This document shows, in pieces, positions 16,744 through 25,343 of a stretch of 36,891 bases of DNA. The notes beneath the pieces are model-generated. The model saw nothing but the letters and a program-made list of their open reading frames with translations. It was not told the origin of the DNA and searched no databases. Position 1 is the stretch's first letter. Each line of letters starts with the position of its first letter. Source of the stretch: an uncultured Pelagibacteraceae bacterium (GTDB lineage Bacteria > Pseudomonadota > Alphaproteobacteria > Pelagibacterales > Pelagibacteraceae); the NCBI GenBank assembly GCA_902528575.1, contig CABZSV010000008.1:1-36891 (forward strand), written 5' to 3'. A program made the translations under genes and the position numbers.

Positions 16744-17922
16744 TTATTTATTTTGCATTGAAAACTGAATTAGATCTATATTTTTTGACTTAAATCCCGC
16801 TTCACAATAAGAAAGGTAAAACTCCCACATTCTTTTAAATGTTGAGTCAAAACCTTGATTTTTTATTAAATCCCATTTTTTTAAAAACTCATTTCTCCAT
16901 ATAGCCAATGTATTTGCATAATGATCAGCGTAAGAAATATATGAATTAACAGTTAAACCGTTGTCAGAAACGTATCGATTAATGCTATTTTTATTTGGCA
17001 AAAAACCACCTGGAAAAATATATTTTTGAATAAAATCTTGTTTGTTTTTATATCTATCAAATAACCTATCATCGATAGTAATTGCTTGAATAGCTGCTTT
17101 GCCACCATCAGATAAGTTATTTTTAATAGTTTTAAAATAACCCTCTAAATAATTTTGACCAACTGCCTCAATCATTTCTATAGAAGCAATTGAATTGTAT
17201 TTGCCTTTAAGATCTCTGTAATCTTTTATTTCAATATTTACTTTTTCGTTTAAACCACAATTAAAAATTCTTTCTTTTGCATATTCAAATTGTTTTTTTG
17301 ATATTGTAATACAGTCTAGTTTAACATCGTATTTTTTACCTAGATACTCGGCAAAACCTCCCCAGCCACATCCTATTTCTAAAATTTTGTCACCATTATT
17401 TGGTTTAATTAGATCAATTAATTTTTGATATTTGTTATTTTGAGCATCGGATAGATTTTTTGATTTATCATCAAAAATAGCGCTAGAGTATGTAAGTGTG
17501 TCGTCTAACCAAAGAGAAAAAAAATCATTACCTAGATCATAATGTCTAGCAATATTTTCTTTACTTCTACTTTTTGTATTTTTAATAATTTTATTTTTTA
17601 CAAAATTAATTATTGGAAAATCAAGAAGGCCTGAGAATTTATGTATTACTTCTATATTTCTTGCAGTTAATTCGATTAAATTTGATAAGTTATTAGTTTC
17701 AAATTCACCTCTCATGTAGCTCTCAGCAAATCCAATACTACCACCTCTAATTAAATTATAATTAAAATCTGGTTTTTTGATTAAAATATTTGCATGCAAT
17801 TTTTCATTTGGATTTCCAAACTTTAAAACTTTTCCGTCATGTGTAGTAAGCTCTAGATAACCATAATTTATTTTATTAAGAAATTTAAAAACTAATTTAT
17901 CTGCAGTGTTATTTAAAAACAT
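16744..17922 (-). CDS. Cyclopropane-fatty-acid synthase-type SAM methyltransferase
   Basis: This 392-residue enzyme modifies unsaturated acyl chains of membrane phospholipids using S-adenosylmethionine. The SAM-binding motif ILEIGCGWGGFAEYLG lies around 180-195, preceded by HYDLGNDFFSLWLDDTLTYS, the acyl-phospholipid synthase signature, and followed by SIEMIEAVG. A variable N-terminal lipid-binding domain occupies the first 110 residues. The neighbours (COG2907 flavoprotein, DUF1365, DUF3833) are the set often found with Cfa-like enzymes, and in Rhodobacter related genes are tied to methylated or furan fatty acids and singlet-oxygen response. The product may therefore be something other than a simple cyclopropane. 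The stop of DUF1365 overlaps this start by 1 bp. Confidence 0.9.
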   Translation of the reverse strand: MFLNNTADKLVFKFLNKINYGYLELTTHDGKVLKFGNPNEKLHANILIKKPDFNYNLIRGGSIGFAESYMRGEFETNNLSNLIELTARNIEVIHKFSGLLDFPIINFVKNKIIKNTKSRSKENIARHYDLGNDFFSLWLDDTLTYSSAIFDDKSKNLSDAQNNKYQKLIDLIKPNNGDKILEIGCGWGGFAEYLGKKYDVKLDCITISKKQFEYAKERIFNCGLNEKVNIEIKDYRDLKGKYNSIASIEMIEAVGQNYLEGYFKTIKNNLSDGGKAAIQAITIDDRLFDRYKNKQDFIQKYIFPGGFLPNKNSINRYVSDNGLTVNSYISYADHYANTLAIWRNEFLKKWDLIKNQGFDSTFKRMWEFYLSYCEAGFKSKNIDLIQFSMQNK

Positions 17923-18686
17923 TAATTTTCTACTGTTATATTATTTTTAATTTTAAATTTTTTCTTAATTAATTTAATTCCTTTAAACCACAATTTAAAC
18001 GCTTCAAAATGTATCGCAGAGATAATTTTAAATGTCATTAAAGGGTGTTTAAGATAAGAATTCATTAAGTTTTTACTTGTCAAAGAAGATCTTTCACCAT
18101 CTTGAGATGCAAAAAGAATTTTTCCTTCTTGATCATATTGATCAATTACAACTGACAACTTCTGGTCTGGATTTAATATTCTAAAAAAATAATTACAATC
18201 CATTTCAATGAATGGTGAAACATGAAATTTTTTTGAGCAATTATTTTGAATTAATTTATTTTGTCCCTCAACTTTAAAAACATATGTGTGTTGCTCACCA
18301 AATGTATTTTTAACCTCATATAATATAGAAATTAAATTATCATTATTATCGTATACAAAAAAAATACTTAGTGGATTAAAAACATAACCAAATATTCTTG
18401 GATAGCATAAAAGTTTAACTTTTATGTTGTCTGTAACGATTTTATTATTAATTAGATTTTTTTTTACCCACTCAAAAAGAGATGACCCATCACGGTCACC
18501 ATGATCTTTTTCGTAAAAACTAATAAGATTAAATTTATTTAATGAAAAAAATTTTAATTTATTATTAAGCTCATTTAACTCTGATAGATCAATGAAAAGT
18601 GAAAATACTTTATATTTAAAAAAATGTTCTTTTGGTTTAAATCTCTTATGGATTACGTTTCCATTATATATACAAGAACTAATCAT
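17922..18686 (-). CDS. DUF1365 domain-containing protein
   Basis: 254 residues with the family pattern: SCIYNGNVIHKRFKP at the start, YKVFSLFIDL, the LLCYPRIFGYVFNPLSIFFVYD stretch, and EVKNTFGEQHTYVF. The biochemical function is not established; it always travels with COG2907 flavoproteins and Cfa-like methyltransferases, which suggests a step in unusual fatty acid formation. The C-terminus is very basic (IKLIKKKFKIKN), perhaps for membrane contact. It overlaps the upstream flavoprotein gene by 8 bp with the octamer ATGATTAG, the same octamer as in the mobA-moeA overlap. Confidence 0.88.
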   Translation of the reverse strand: MISSCIYNGNVIHKRFKPKEHFFKYKVFSLFIDLSELNELNNKLKFFSLNKFNLISFYEKDHGDRDGSSLFEWVKKNLINNKIVTDNIKVKLLCYPRIFGYVFNPLSIFFVYDNNDNLISILYEVKNTFGEQHTYVFKVEGQNKLIQNNCSKKFHVSPFIEMDCNYFFRILNPDQKLSVVIDQYDQEGKILFASQDGERSSLTSKNLMNSYLKHPLMTFKIISAIHFEAFKLWFKGIKLIKKKFKIKNNITVEN

Positions 18687-19917
18687 TAAGGTTTTTCAGC
18701 ATTTCAAGAGATGATTTTATTCCATCTTCATGAAATCCGTAACCAAAATAACTGCCACAAAAAAGTAAATCTTTTTGATTTTGTATTTTAATAAGCTCTG
18801 ATTGAGCATCTAATGCTTTTTGATCGTAATATGGATGTGTAAATTTTACTTTTTTCAATATTTTTTTCTCATCAATATTGAAGTAAGGATTTAGTGTTAA
18901 GAAAATATTTTCATCACACTTTAAATTTTGCAATAAATTTAACCAGTAGGTTATTGAATTTTTCTCTAAATTCTTGTCATCTATTGATGAATTCCAAGAA
19001 GACCAAGCTTTTTTATTTTTTGGCATGGCACGCTGATCTGTATGTATGTAAGCTATATTTTCTTTGTAGCTAAAATTCGAAAGAATATTTCTCTCATCCT
19101 CAGTTGGATTTTCTATTATCTCTAAGGCTTCATCAGCATGTGTTGCCAAAATAACCTTGTCGTAATCAAAAAATTCACTTTCTCCACCGTAATATAAATC
19201 TAGTCCTGACATTTTTCTTTTTATTTTTGTAACTTTATAATTTTTATAATGTTCCCCACTTAATTGTGAAATTATTTTACTAACATAGGTTCTGCTTCTA
19301 TTGGTTACTGTGTACCACTGTGGTCTATTTTTCAATTTAAACAAACCATGATTTTGGAAAAATCTAAGAAAAAAACTAATTGGCATTTTGCTTGCTTCAT
19401 AAGGTGGCATAGACCAAATTGCAGATACCATTGGTATTATATGATAATCAACAAATGTTTTGGATAATTTATTATTTTTTAAATATTCACCTAAGGTAAT
19501 TTTATCATTGGATATGATTGCTTGATCACTTTTTTTATAAAATTTAATGATATCAAAAAACATTTTTAAGAAATCAATGTTAAATAGATTTGATTTAATG
19601 CAGAAAATCCCACTCAATCCTTTTCCACAATATTCAAATTTCGTATTATCTACTGAAACTGAAAAAGACATGTTGCTTTTTTCAATTTGAATATCATTTT
19701 CCTTAAAAAAATTAATTAAATTTGGATAAGTTTGAAAATTAAAAACAATAAAGCCAATATCAACTGATACTTTTTTTTCATCAAAAAACAAATCTATAGT
19801 ATGAGAATGTCCACCAAAATGGTCTTCTCTTTCGAAAAGATCTACATGATGTTTTTTAGATAAATAATAAGCAGCACTTAGTCCAGAAATACCTGACCCA
19901 ACGACAGCAATTTTCAT
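18679..19917 (-). CDS. COG2907-type FAD/NAD-binding amine-oxidase-like protein
   Basis: The N-terminal dinucleotide motif VVGSGISGLSAAYYL (5-19) followed by LFEREDHFGGHSHTID is diagnostic of this flavoprotein group, related to phytoene desaturase and monoamine oxidase. SAIWSMPPYEASKMPISFFLRFF and a closing LFCGSYFGYGFHEDGIKSSLEML are also typical. Length 412 is normal. It probably oxidises or desaturates an acyl chain together with the DUF1365 and Cfa-like proteins encoded just downstream. It starts 6 bp after the gcvP stop on the same strand with no terminator between, so it may be expressed from the glycine-riboswitch operon. Confidence 0.88.
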   Translation of the reverse strand: MKIAVVGSGISGLSAAYYLSKKHHVDLFEREDHFGGHSHTIDLFFDEKKVSVDIGFIVFNFQTYPNLINFFKENDIQIEKSNMSFSVSVDNTKFEYCGKGLSGIFCIKSNLFNIDFLKMFFDIIKFYKKSDQAIISNDKITLGEYLKNNKLSKTFVDYHIIPMVSAIWSMPPYEASKMPISFFLRFFQNHGLFKLKNRPQWYTVTNRSRTYVSKIISQLSGEHYKNYKVTKIKRKMSGLDLYYGGESEFFDYDKVILATHADEALEIIENPTEDERNILSNFSYKENIAYIHTDQRAMPKNKKAWSSWNSSIDDKNLEKNSITYWLNLLQNLKCDENIFLTLNPYFNIDEKKILKKVKFTHPYYDQKALDAQSELIKIQNQKDLLFCGSYFGYGFHEDGIKSSLEMLKNLND

Positions 19918-19923
19918 TAATTA

Positions 19924-22794
19924 TTATGCTGCATCTTCTTTAAACTCATCCATACTTGGACAAGTACAAAAAATATTTTTATCTCCATACACGTTATCAA
20001 CTCTTGCAACCGGAGGCCAAAATTTATTTGCTTTTAAGAATTTTGCAGGATATGCAGCTTGCTCTCTTGAATATTTATGATTCCATTCATCTGAAGCTAA
20101 TTCAATATCGGTGTGAGGTGCATTTTTAATAGGGTTATCTACTTTGTCAAACTTACCTGACTTAACCATATCTATTTCCTCTTTAATGCTAATCAATGTG
20201 TCACAAAATCTATCCAGTTCAGATAAACTCTCACTCTCTGTTGGTTCAATCATCATTGTTCCAGCAACTGGCCATGACATTGTTGGCGCATGAAATCCAT
20301 AATCAATTAATCTTTTAGCTATATCTTCTTCTGAAATACCTGTTTCGCTTTTAATTGATCTAATATCAATAATACACTCATGAGCAACATTGCCATTTGA
20401 ACCTTTATAAAGAATTGGGTAATGGTTTTTTAATTTATTTGCTATGTAATTTGCATTTAGGATTGCAATTTGTGTTGCAAGTTTTACACCTTCGGATCCC
20501 ATCATCTTAATGTACATCCAAGAAATTGATAAAATACTTGAGCTTCCCCAAGGAGCTGCTGAAACGGCACCTATTCCACTTGCAGGTCCACAATCTTTTA
20601 CGACTGGATGATTAGGCAGATAAACTTGTAAATGTCTTTTACATGCGATAGGTCCCATTCCAGGTCCTCCTCCACCATGTGGAATACAAAATGTTTTATG
20701 CAAATTTATATGACAAACATCAGGACCAAAATTTCCTGGTTTTGCAACTCCAACAAGTGCGTTTAGGTTTGCTCCATCCATATAAACTTGACCACCATGT
20801 TCATGAATTACTTCACATATATCTTTAATTTTTTCCTCAAATACGCCATGGGTTGATGGGTAAGTTACCATTAATGCACCAAGATTGTCTGAATGCAATT
20901 CTGCTTTCTTCTTTAAATCCTCAAAATCAACATTTCCTTCTTTGTCACAATCAACAACGACAACTTTCATTCCAACCATCTGTGCACTTGCTGGATTAGT
21001 TCCATGTGCTGAGCTTGGAATTAAACATATATTTCTATTTTCATCCCCTCTATCTAAATGATACTTTCTTATTACCATTAAGCCAGCATACTCACCTTGG
21101 GCTCCCGCATTTGGCTGAAGTGAAACACCAGAAAAACCAGTAATAGATCTTAACCAATTTTTAAGATCTGTGAACATTTCTCTATATCCCTCCATCTGTT
21201 CTACAGGTACGAATGGGTGAGGCTCAGCCAATTCTCTCCACGAAATAGGTATCATTTCTGCAGTAGCATTTAATTTCATAGTACATGAACCTAGAGCAAT
21301 CATTGTTCTATTAAGAGCTATATCCTTATCCTCTAACTTTTTAAGATATCTAAGCATTTCTGTCTCTGAATGATATGAATTAAAAACAGGGTGTTCTAAA
21401 TATTTTGAAGTTCTTAATAAATTTTTTGGTAGATTTGGTAAACTAACAGTTGGATCCTCTTTTTTAATTGACTCTGCAGCATTAAATATTTTTAGTAGTT
21501 GGTTTACTCTATAAACATTTTTTCTTTCGTCAAAAGAAACAGCCAGCATCTCTGAATTTACTTTTCTAATATTAACTTTTTGATCTAAAGCATTTTTGAA
21601 AATCTGATCTGTCTTTTCTTTGGTTATAATAGTTACAGTATCAAAGAAATAATCTGAGTATAATTCATATCCAGATTGTTTTATTTTATCTGCAAAATTT
21701 TTTGCTAGTTGAGATACTCTTTCGGAAATACTTTTAATTCCGTCAGGGCCGTGATAAATTGCATATGCTGCTGAAACAATCGCTAGTAAGGCTTGAGCAG
21801 TACAAATATTACTTGTAGCTTTGTCTCTTCTAATATGTTGCTCTCTAGTTTGTAATGACAATCTATAGGCCTGGTTTCCATGCCTGTCCACTGAAACCCC
21901 AACAATTCTACCTGGCATAGATCGTTTGTATTCATCTTTTGTTGCAAAAAAGGCTGCATGAGGTCCTCCATAACCCATTGGAATACCAAATCTTTGGGAA
22001 CTACCGACTGCAATATCTGCTCCAAGTTCTCTTGGTGTTTTTAGCATAGAAAGTGCAAGGAGATCACAAACTAAAATTGCTTTTCCATTTTTTTTATGAA
22101 TTTTACTTATGGCCTCACTAGGATCTTTAATATCACCTAAAGTTCCTGGATATTGTAAAACTCCGCAAACAATATCTTCTTTTAACTGCTCTAGAACTTT
22201 ATCCTCGTTTCCAACAAGTACTTTAAGACCCATTGGCTCTGCTCTAGTTTGAATAACGTCAATTGTTTGTGGGTGGCAGTTCTCTGAAACAAAAATTAAA
22301 TTACTATCACTTTTATTAAGTCTATGACTTAAACCCATAGCTTCGGCAGCTGCTGTTCCTTCATCAAGTAAAGACGCGTTTGCTATATCCATTCCTGTAA
22401 AATCAACAATCATTTGTTGAAAGTTTAATAGCATCTCTAATCTACCTTGAGCTACTTCAGGCTGATAAGGTGTGTATGATGTGTACCATCCAGGATTTTC
22501 TAATATATTTCTTAAAATTACATATGGTGTGTAGGTTCCATAATAACCCATGCCTATAAAATTTGAGTAAATTTGGTTTTTTTTTGAAATTGCTTTTAAT
22601 TTTCTTAAAGCTTCATATTCTGAATTTGGTTCCCCGATATTTAATTCACCTTTAAACTGAATCTTTTCTGGTATGGTACTATTAATAAACTCATCTAATG
22701 ACTTAAAATTAAGATCTTTAAGCATTTTTTCTTGGTCCTTTTCAGATGGACCTATGTGTCTTCTAATAAAATCTTTTTGTGAATTATGTAACAT
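19924..22794 (-). CDS. gcvP: Glycine dehydrogenase (decarboxylating), glycine cleavage P protein
   Basis: The 956-residue single-chain P protein decarboxylates glycine with pyridoxal phosphate and passes the aminomethyl group to the lipoyl arm of GcvH. The PLP lysine is Lys700 in NLHKTFCIPHGGGGPG. Other hallmarks are FIRRHIGPSEKDQEKML at the N-terminus, SNFIGMGYYGTYTP, and the paired N- and C-terminal halves of the fused form. Its start overlaps the gcvH stop by 1 bp. Gene order gcvT-gcvH-gcvP is the common one. The operon feeds methylene-THF into one-carbon metabolism, whose formate end is handled by the FDH encoded elsewhere in the window. Confidence 0.97.
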   Translation of the reverse strand: MLHNSQKDFIRRHIGPSEKDQEKMLKDLNFKSLDEFINSTIPEKIQFKGELNIGEPNSEYEALRKLKAISKKNQIYSNFIGMGYYGTYTPYVILRNILENPGWYTSYTPYQPEVAQGRLEMLLNFQQMIVDFTGMDIANASLLDEGTAAAEAMGLSHRLNKSDSNLIFVSENCHPQTIDVIQTRAEPMGLKVLVGNEDKVLEQLKEDIVCGVLQYPGTLGDIKDPSEAISKIHKKNGKAILVCDLLALSMLKTPRELGADIAVGSSQRFGIPMGYGGPHAAFFATKDEYKRSMPGRIVGVSVDRHGNQAYRLSLQTREQHIRRDKATSNICTAQALLAIVSAAYAIYHGPDGIKSISERVSQLAKNFADKIKQSGYELYSDYFFDTVTIITKEKTDQIFKNALDQKVNIRKVNSEMLAVSFDERKNVYRVNQLLKIFNAAESIKKEDPTVSLPNLPKNLLRTSKYLEHPVFNSYHSETEMLRYLKKLEDKDIALNRTMIALGSCTMKLNATAEMIPISWRELAEPHPFVPVEQMEGYREMFTDLKNWLRSITGFSGVSLQPNAGAQGEYAGLMVIRKYHLDRGDENRNICLIPSSAHGTNPASAQMVGMKVVVVDCDKEGNVDFEDLKKKAELHSDNLGALMVTYPSTHGVFEEKIKDICEVIHEHGGQVYMDGANLNALVGVAKPGNFGPDVCHINLHKTFCIPHGGGGPGMGPIACKRHLQVYLPNHPVVKDCGPASGIGAVSAAPWGSSSILSISWMYIKMMGSEGVKLATQIAILNANYIANKLKNHYPILYKGSNGNVAHECIIDIRSIKSETGISEEDIAKRLIDYGFHAPTMSWPVAGTMMIEPTESESLSELDRFCDTLISIKEEIDMVKSGKFDKVDNPIKNAPHTDIELASDEWNHKYSREQAAYPAKFLKANKFWPPVARVDNVYGDKNIFCTCPSMDEFKEDAA

Positions 22795-23174
22795 TAGCTT
22801 GATGTCTCCTTTGCAAATTTATCGTATTCTTCTTTGTTCATTAAATTATCTAGCTCAGATGTGTCTTTAATTTTCAATTTAAAAAACCATGCACCACCTT
22901 CAGGGTCCTCATTGATTTTGGCAGGATCATCTACTATAGACTGATTGGTATCTACCACTTCACCACTAACTGGAGTATAAACATCACTGGCAGCTTTCGT
23001 AGATTCTACTACTCCTGCAGTACCATCTTTTTCAACATTAGATCCTTTTTCAGGAAGTTCTGCAAAAACTATGTCTCCAAGCATTTCTGTTGCATGTTTT
23101 GTAATTCCTATTGTGGCCACATCTCCCTCCAAAGTAATCCACTCATGCTCTTTCGAAAATTTTACTTCACTCAT
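22794..23174 (-). CDS. gcvH: Glycine cleavage system H protein
   Basis: This is the lipoylated carrier of the glycine cleavage complex, 126 residues, with the lipoyl lysine at Lys60 in [20 protein letters not shown]. The flanking [24 protein letters not shown] and [14 protein letters not shown] blocks are standard. An AAGGAG ribosome site lies inside the end of gcvT, 9 bases ahead of the ATG, and the gcvT stop and gcvH start share one base, implying coupled translation and plentiful H protein. Confidence 0.97.
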   Translation of the reverse strand: MSEVKFSKEHEWITLEGDVATIGITKHATEMLGDIVFAELPEKGSNVEKDGTAGVVESTKAASDVYTPVSGEVVDTNQSIVDDPAKINEDPEGGAWFFKLKIKDTSELDNLMNKEEYDKFAKETSS

Positions 23175-24277
23175 TAATTTACTCCTTTCACATAATTTTT
23201 CTTATAAAATGGTAATGCGCAAATATTTGCTGGATGTTTTTTTCCTCTTACCTCAAGCAAAATTTTTGTATCAACCTTTGAAAACTCTTTATCAACATAA
23301 CCCATCGCTATAGGACCGTTTACACTTGGTCCAAACGTTCCACTAGTTATCTCACCAATTTGTTTATCTGTATCATTAAATATTTTAGTTTTTTCTCTTG
23401 CAATCAGTCTACCCTCAGGCTTAATCCCTACTCTTATTTGGCTTGCTCCATCTTGCATTTGGTTCATTATTTTTTTCGATCCAATGAAACCCCCATTTGA
23501 TAATCTAGATTTTGAGATTGCCCATCTAAGGTTTGCCTCAACTGGTGTTTTATTAATATCTAATTCGTGACCATATAAACATAATCCAGCTTCTAATCTC
23601 AAGGTATCTCTTGCCCCAAGTCCTATAAGTTGTGCTCCCTTTTCTATTAAATTTTCAACAAATTTTTCAGCTTTATCGTTAGGAATTGAAATTTCAAATC
23701 CATCTTCCCCTGTATAACCTGATCTTGTGACAAATAATTTTTGATTATCAGAATCAAACCAATTTCCTGTCATAAAATTTAGTTGATCAACCCCATTTAT
23801 AATTGAGTTTAAAATTTCAACAGATTTAGGTCCTTGAATTGCTATTAAAGATCTGTTGTTGTCTAAATTCATTTTAAATTTTGAACCTAGTAAATTAGAT
23901 AAAATTTCAAAATCTTTATCTTTGCATGCAGCGTTTAAGATAATTAAGTATCCATCCTCTATTTTAGTGATAATTAAATCATCATAAATTCCTGCATCTT
24001 CATTCATTAAAAAACTATACTTAGAGCAGTTTTGTTTTAGATTTTTTAAATCTAATGGAAAAATCTTTTCTAATTCTTCTGTTAAACTTTCATCACCATA
24101 TATAAATAATTGGCCCATATGAGATACATCAAATATTCCAGAATTCGATCTTGTGAATTTATGTTCTTCAATAATACCTTTGCTATATTGAATGGGCATT
24201 TCATAACCAGCAAACTCAACAAACTTTGCATGGTTAATTTGATGAAGCTTATTTAGCGATGTTTTTTTTATTTCCAT
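23174..24277 (-). CDS. gcvT: Aminomethyltransferase, glycine cleavage T protein
   Basis: GcvT moves the one-carbon unit from aminomethyl-lipoyl-GcvH to tetrahydrofolate, releasing ammonia. The 367 residues carry the folate-binding pattern: [18 protein letters not shown] near the start, [44 protein letters not shown] and [13 protein letters not shown]. It is the first gene after the tandem glycine riboswitch; its start codon lies only 20 bases from the end of the second aptamer. The Shine-Dalgarno is GGAAGAG, 6 bases ahead of the ATG. The start codon itself is part of a 12-bp inverted repeat with the riboswitch (see the separate entry), suggesting control of translation initiation by glycine. 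Confidence 0.97.
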   Translation of the reverse strand: MEIKKTSLNKLHQINHAKFVEFAGYEMPIQYSKGIIEEHKFTRSNSGIFDVSHMGQLFIYGDESLTEELEKIFPLDLKNLKQNCSKYSFLMNEDAGIYDDLIITKIEDGYLIILNAACKDKDFEILSNLLGSKFKMNLDNNRSLIAIQGPKSVEILNSIINGVDQLNFMTGNWFDSDNQKLFVTRSGYTGEDGFEISIPNDKAEKFVENLIEKGAQLIGLGARDTLRLEAGLCLYGHELDINKTPVEANLRWAISKSRLSNGGFIGSKKIMNQMQDGASQIRVGIKPEGRLIAREKTKIFNDTDKQIGEITSGTFGPSVNGPIAMGYVDKEFSKVDTKILLEVRGKKHPANICALPFYKKNYVKGVN

Positions 24278-24362
24278 ATTAACTCTTCCGCGCCCCCTCT
24301 GTCTTGGTGCCTGAGAGATTTGCTCCTTCGGCGAGAATAATTCTCTTTCCAGAGTTAATATG
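24275..24362 (-). promoter_or_regulatory. 12-bp anti-start inverted repeat between riboswitch linker and gcvT start codon
   Basis: On the minus strand, CATATTAACTCT (24362-24351) is perfectly complementary to AGAGTTAATATG (24286-24275), whose last three bases are the gcvT ATG. The 5' arm covers the inter-aptamer linker and the 5' strand of the aptamer 2 closing helix, so it cannot form together with that helix. This is a simple expression-platform model: without glycine the start codon and part of the GGAAGAG ribosome site are paired; with glycine P1 of aptamer 2 forms and frees them. The complementarity is seen; the switch is inferred. Confidence 0.7.
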
Positions 24363-24432
24363 TACGGTCCTTTTGCCTGAGAGTTTCCGGGGTGGTTGCT
24401 CCTTCGGCGCTACAAAAGTAGTCTCTCCCGTA
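24296..24432 (-). promoter_or_regulatory. Tandem glycine riboswitch upstream of gcvT
   Basis: Read on the minus strand, two aptamers follow each other. Each contains the glycine-aptamer core GCCGAAGGAGCAA (24416-24399 region and 24333-24320 region) and a later CTCAGGCA stretch. Aptamer 1 is closed by TACGG (24432-24428) with CCGTA (24367-24363). Aptamer 2 is closed by CTCTG (24354-24350) with CAGAG (24301-24297). Only 8 bases link them. The position directly before gcvTHP is the classic one, where glycine normally turns the operon on. There is no poly-U terminator between the aptamers and gcvT, so control is more likely at translation than by attenuation. Confidence 0.95.
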
Positions 24433-24438
24433 TATAAA

Positions 24439-24468
24439 TTTATAACACATTTAAAATATTTATGTGAA
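24439..24468 (-). promoter_or_regulatory. Putative sigma70 promoter of the gcv operon
   Basis: Minus strand: TTCACA (24468-24463), an 18-base spacer, then TATAAA (24444-24439). Transcription would start near 24432, exactly at the first helix of the riboswitch. The spacer and -35 carry CACAT...ATGTG arms (24446-24450 and 24462-24466), which may be an operator. The promoter sits in the 38-bp gap between the eamA stop and the riboswitch. Confidence 0.5.
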
Positions 24469-24470
24469 AT

Positions 24471-25343
24471 TTATTTAGCGACCTTTTTGACAAGTAATGG
24501 AGACAAAAACTGTATAACTACCGCTGTTATAACTACTGCTCCACCAAAAAGCACTGTAAGTGGCGGAGTTTCGTTTACAAACATCCATGCCCACATGGGT
24601 CCTAGAACAGCTTCGGTTAACATAATGATTCCAACAAATGCTGAAGGAGTTGATCTTGCTCCGATAGTTATAAGTATGAAGCCAAGTCCAACTTGAAAAA
24701 ATCCTGCAATAAAACCTAAAAAAATATCATTTGTTGAAACAAAAATACTTGGTGACATGAACAAACCTATTAGTGTTGCAAAAATTCCAGCAACCAATTG
24801 TAAAGGTATCATGTCGACTTTTGGATATTTTCTGACAATTAAAATTAAGATCGCAAATGATATCGGCATAATGAATGCAACTAAGTTTCCAGTCATTTGA
24901 CCTGGTGTTAGTGAGCTTCCTAACATTAAAATGATGCCAACTACTGCTGTAATAATGCAAGTTAATGTAATTTTTGAAATTTTTTCTTTTAAAAATACGT
25001 AACCAAAAATTGCTAAAAACAAAGCTTGAGTTTGTATTATAAAGTTTGCATTAGCTACTGTTGTTTCGTACATAGCAAATACATAGCTAGCAAATCCAAT
25101 GGATAAAATTATACCTCCGAATAAACCTGGAATTCCAGATTTATAAAGAGCACTGAAAATTTTTCCTTTGTAAGTAAAAATTAAAAAAATTGTAATTACT
25201 CCAATAAAGAAAAGTGATCTCCAAAATAATATTTGCCAAAGTGTAGATCCATCAAAAGACTTAACAATTAAACCTCCAAAACTTAACGCACAAGCTCCTA
25301 AAAAAACTAAAAAAGGACCTGGTATTTTTGTTAAAAAATTCAT
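24471..25343 (-). CDS. EamA/DMT-family permease, 290 aa
   Basis: Ten predicted membrane helices in two EamA repeats (FLGACALSFGGLIVKSFDGSTLW at the start; ATVANANFIIQTQALFLAIFGYVFLKEKIS ends the first half in two blocks). The second repeat ends GIIMLTEAVLGPMWAWMFVNE. It should move small metabolites across the inner membrane. It shares one base with the pxpC stop (TAATG), so it is translated with pxpBC, and a role in moving 5-oxoproline, glutamate or a related compound is a reasonable inference. It is a different paralogue from the permease at 3366-4271. Confidence 0.85.
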   Translation of the reverse strand: MNFLTKIPGPFLVFLGACALSFGGLIVKSFDGSTLWQILFWRSLFFIGVITIFLIFTYKGKIFSALYKSGIPGLFGGIILSIGFASYVFAMYETTVANANFIIQTQALFLAIFGYVFLKEKISKITLTCIITAVVGIILMLGSSLTPGQMTGNLVAFIMPISFAILILIVRKYPKVDMIPLQLVAGIFATLIGLFMSPSIFVSTNDIFLGFIAGFFQVGLGFILITIGARSTPSAFVGIIMLTEAVLGPMWAWMFVNETPPLTVLFGGAVVITAVVIQFLSPLLVKKVAK

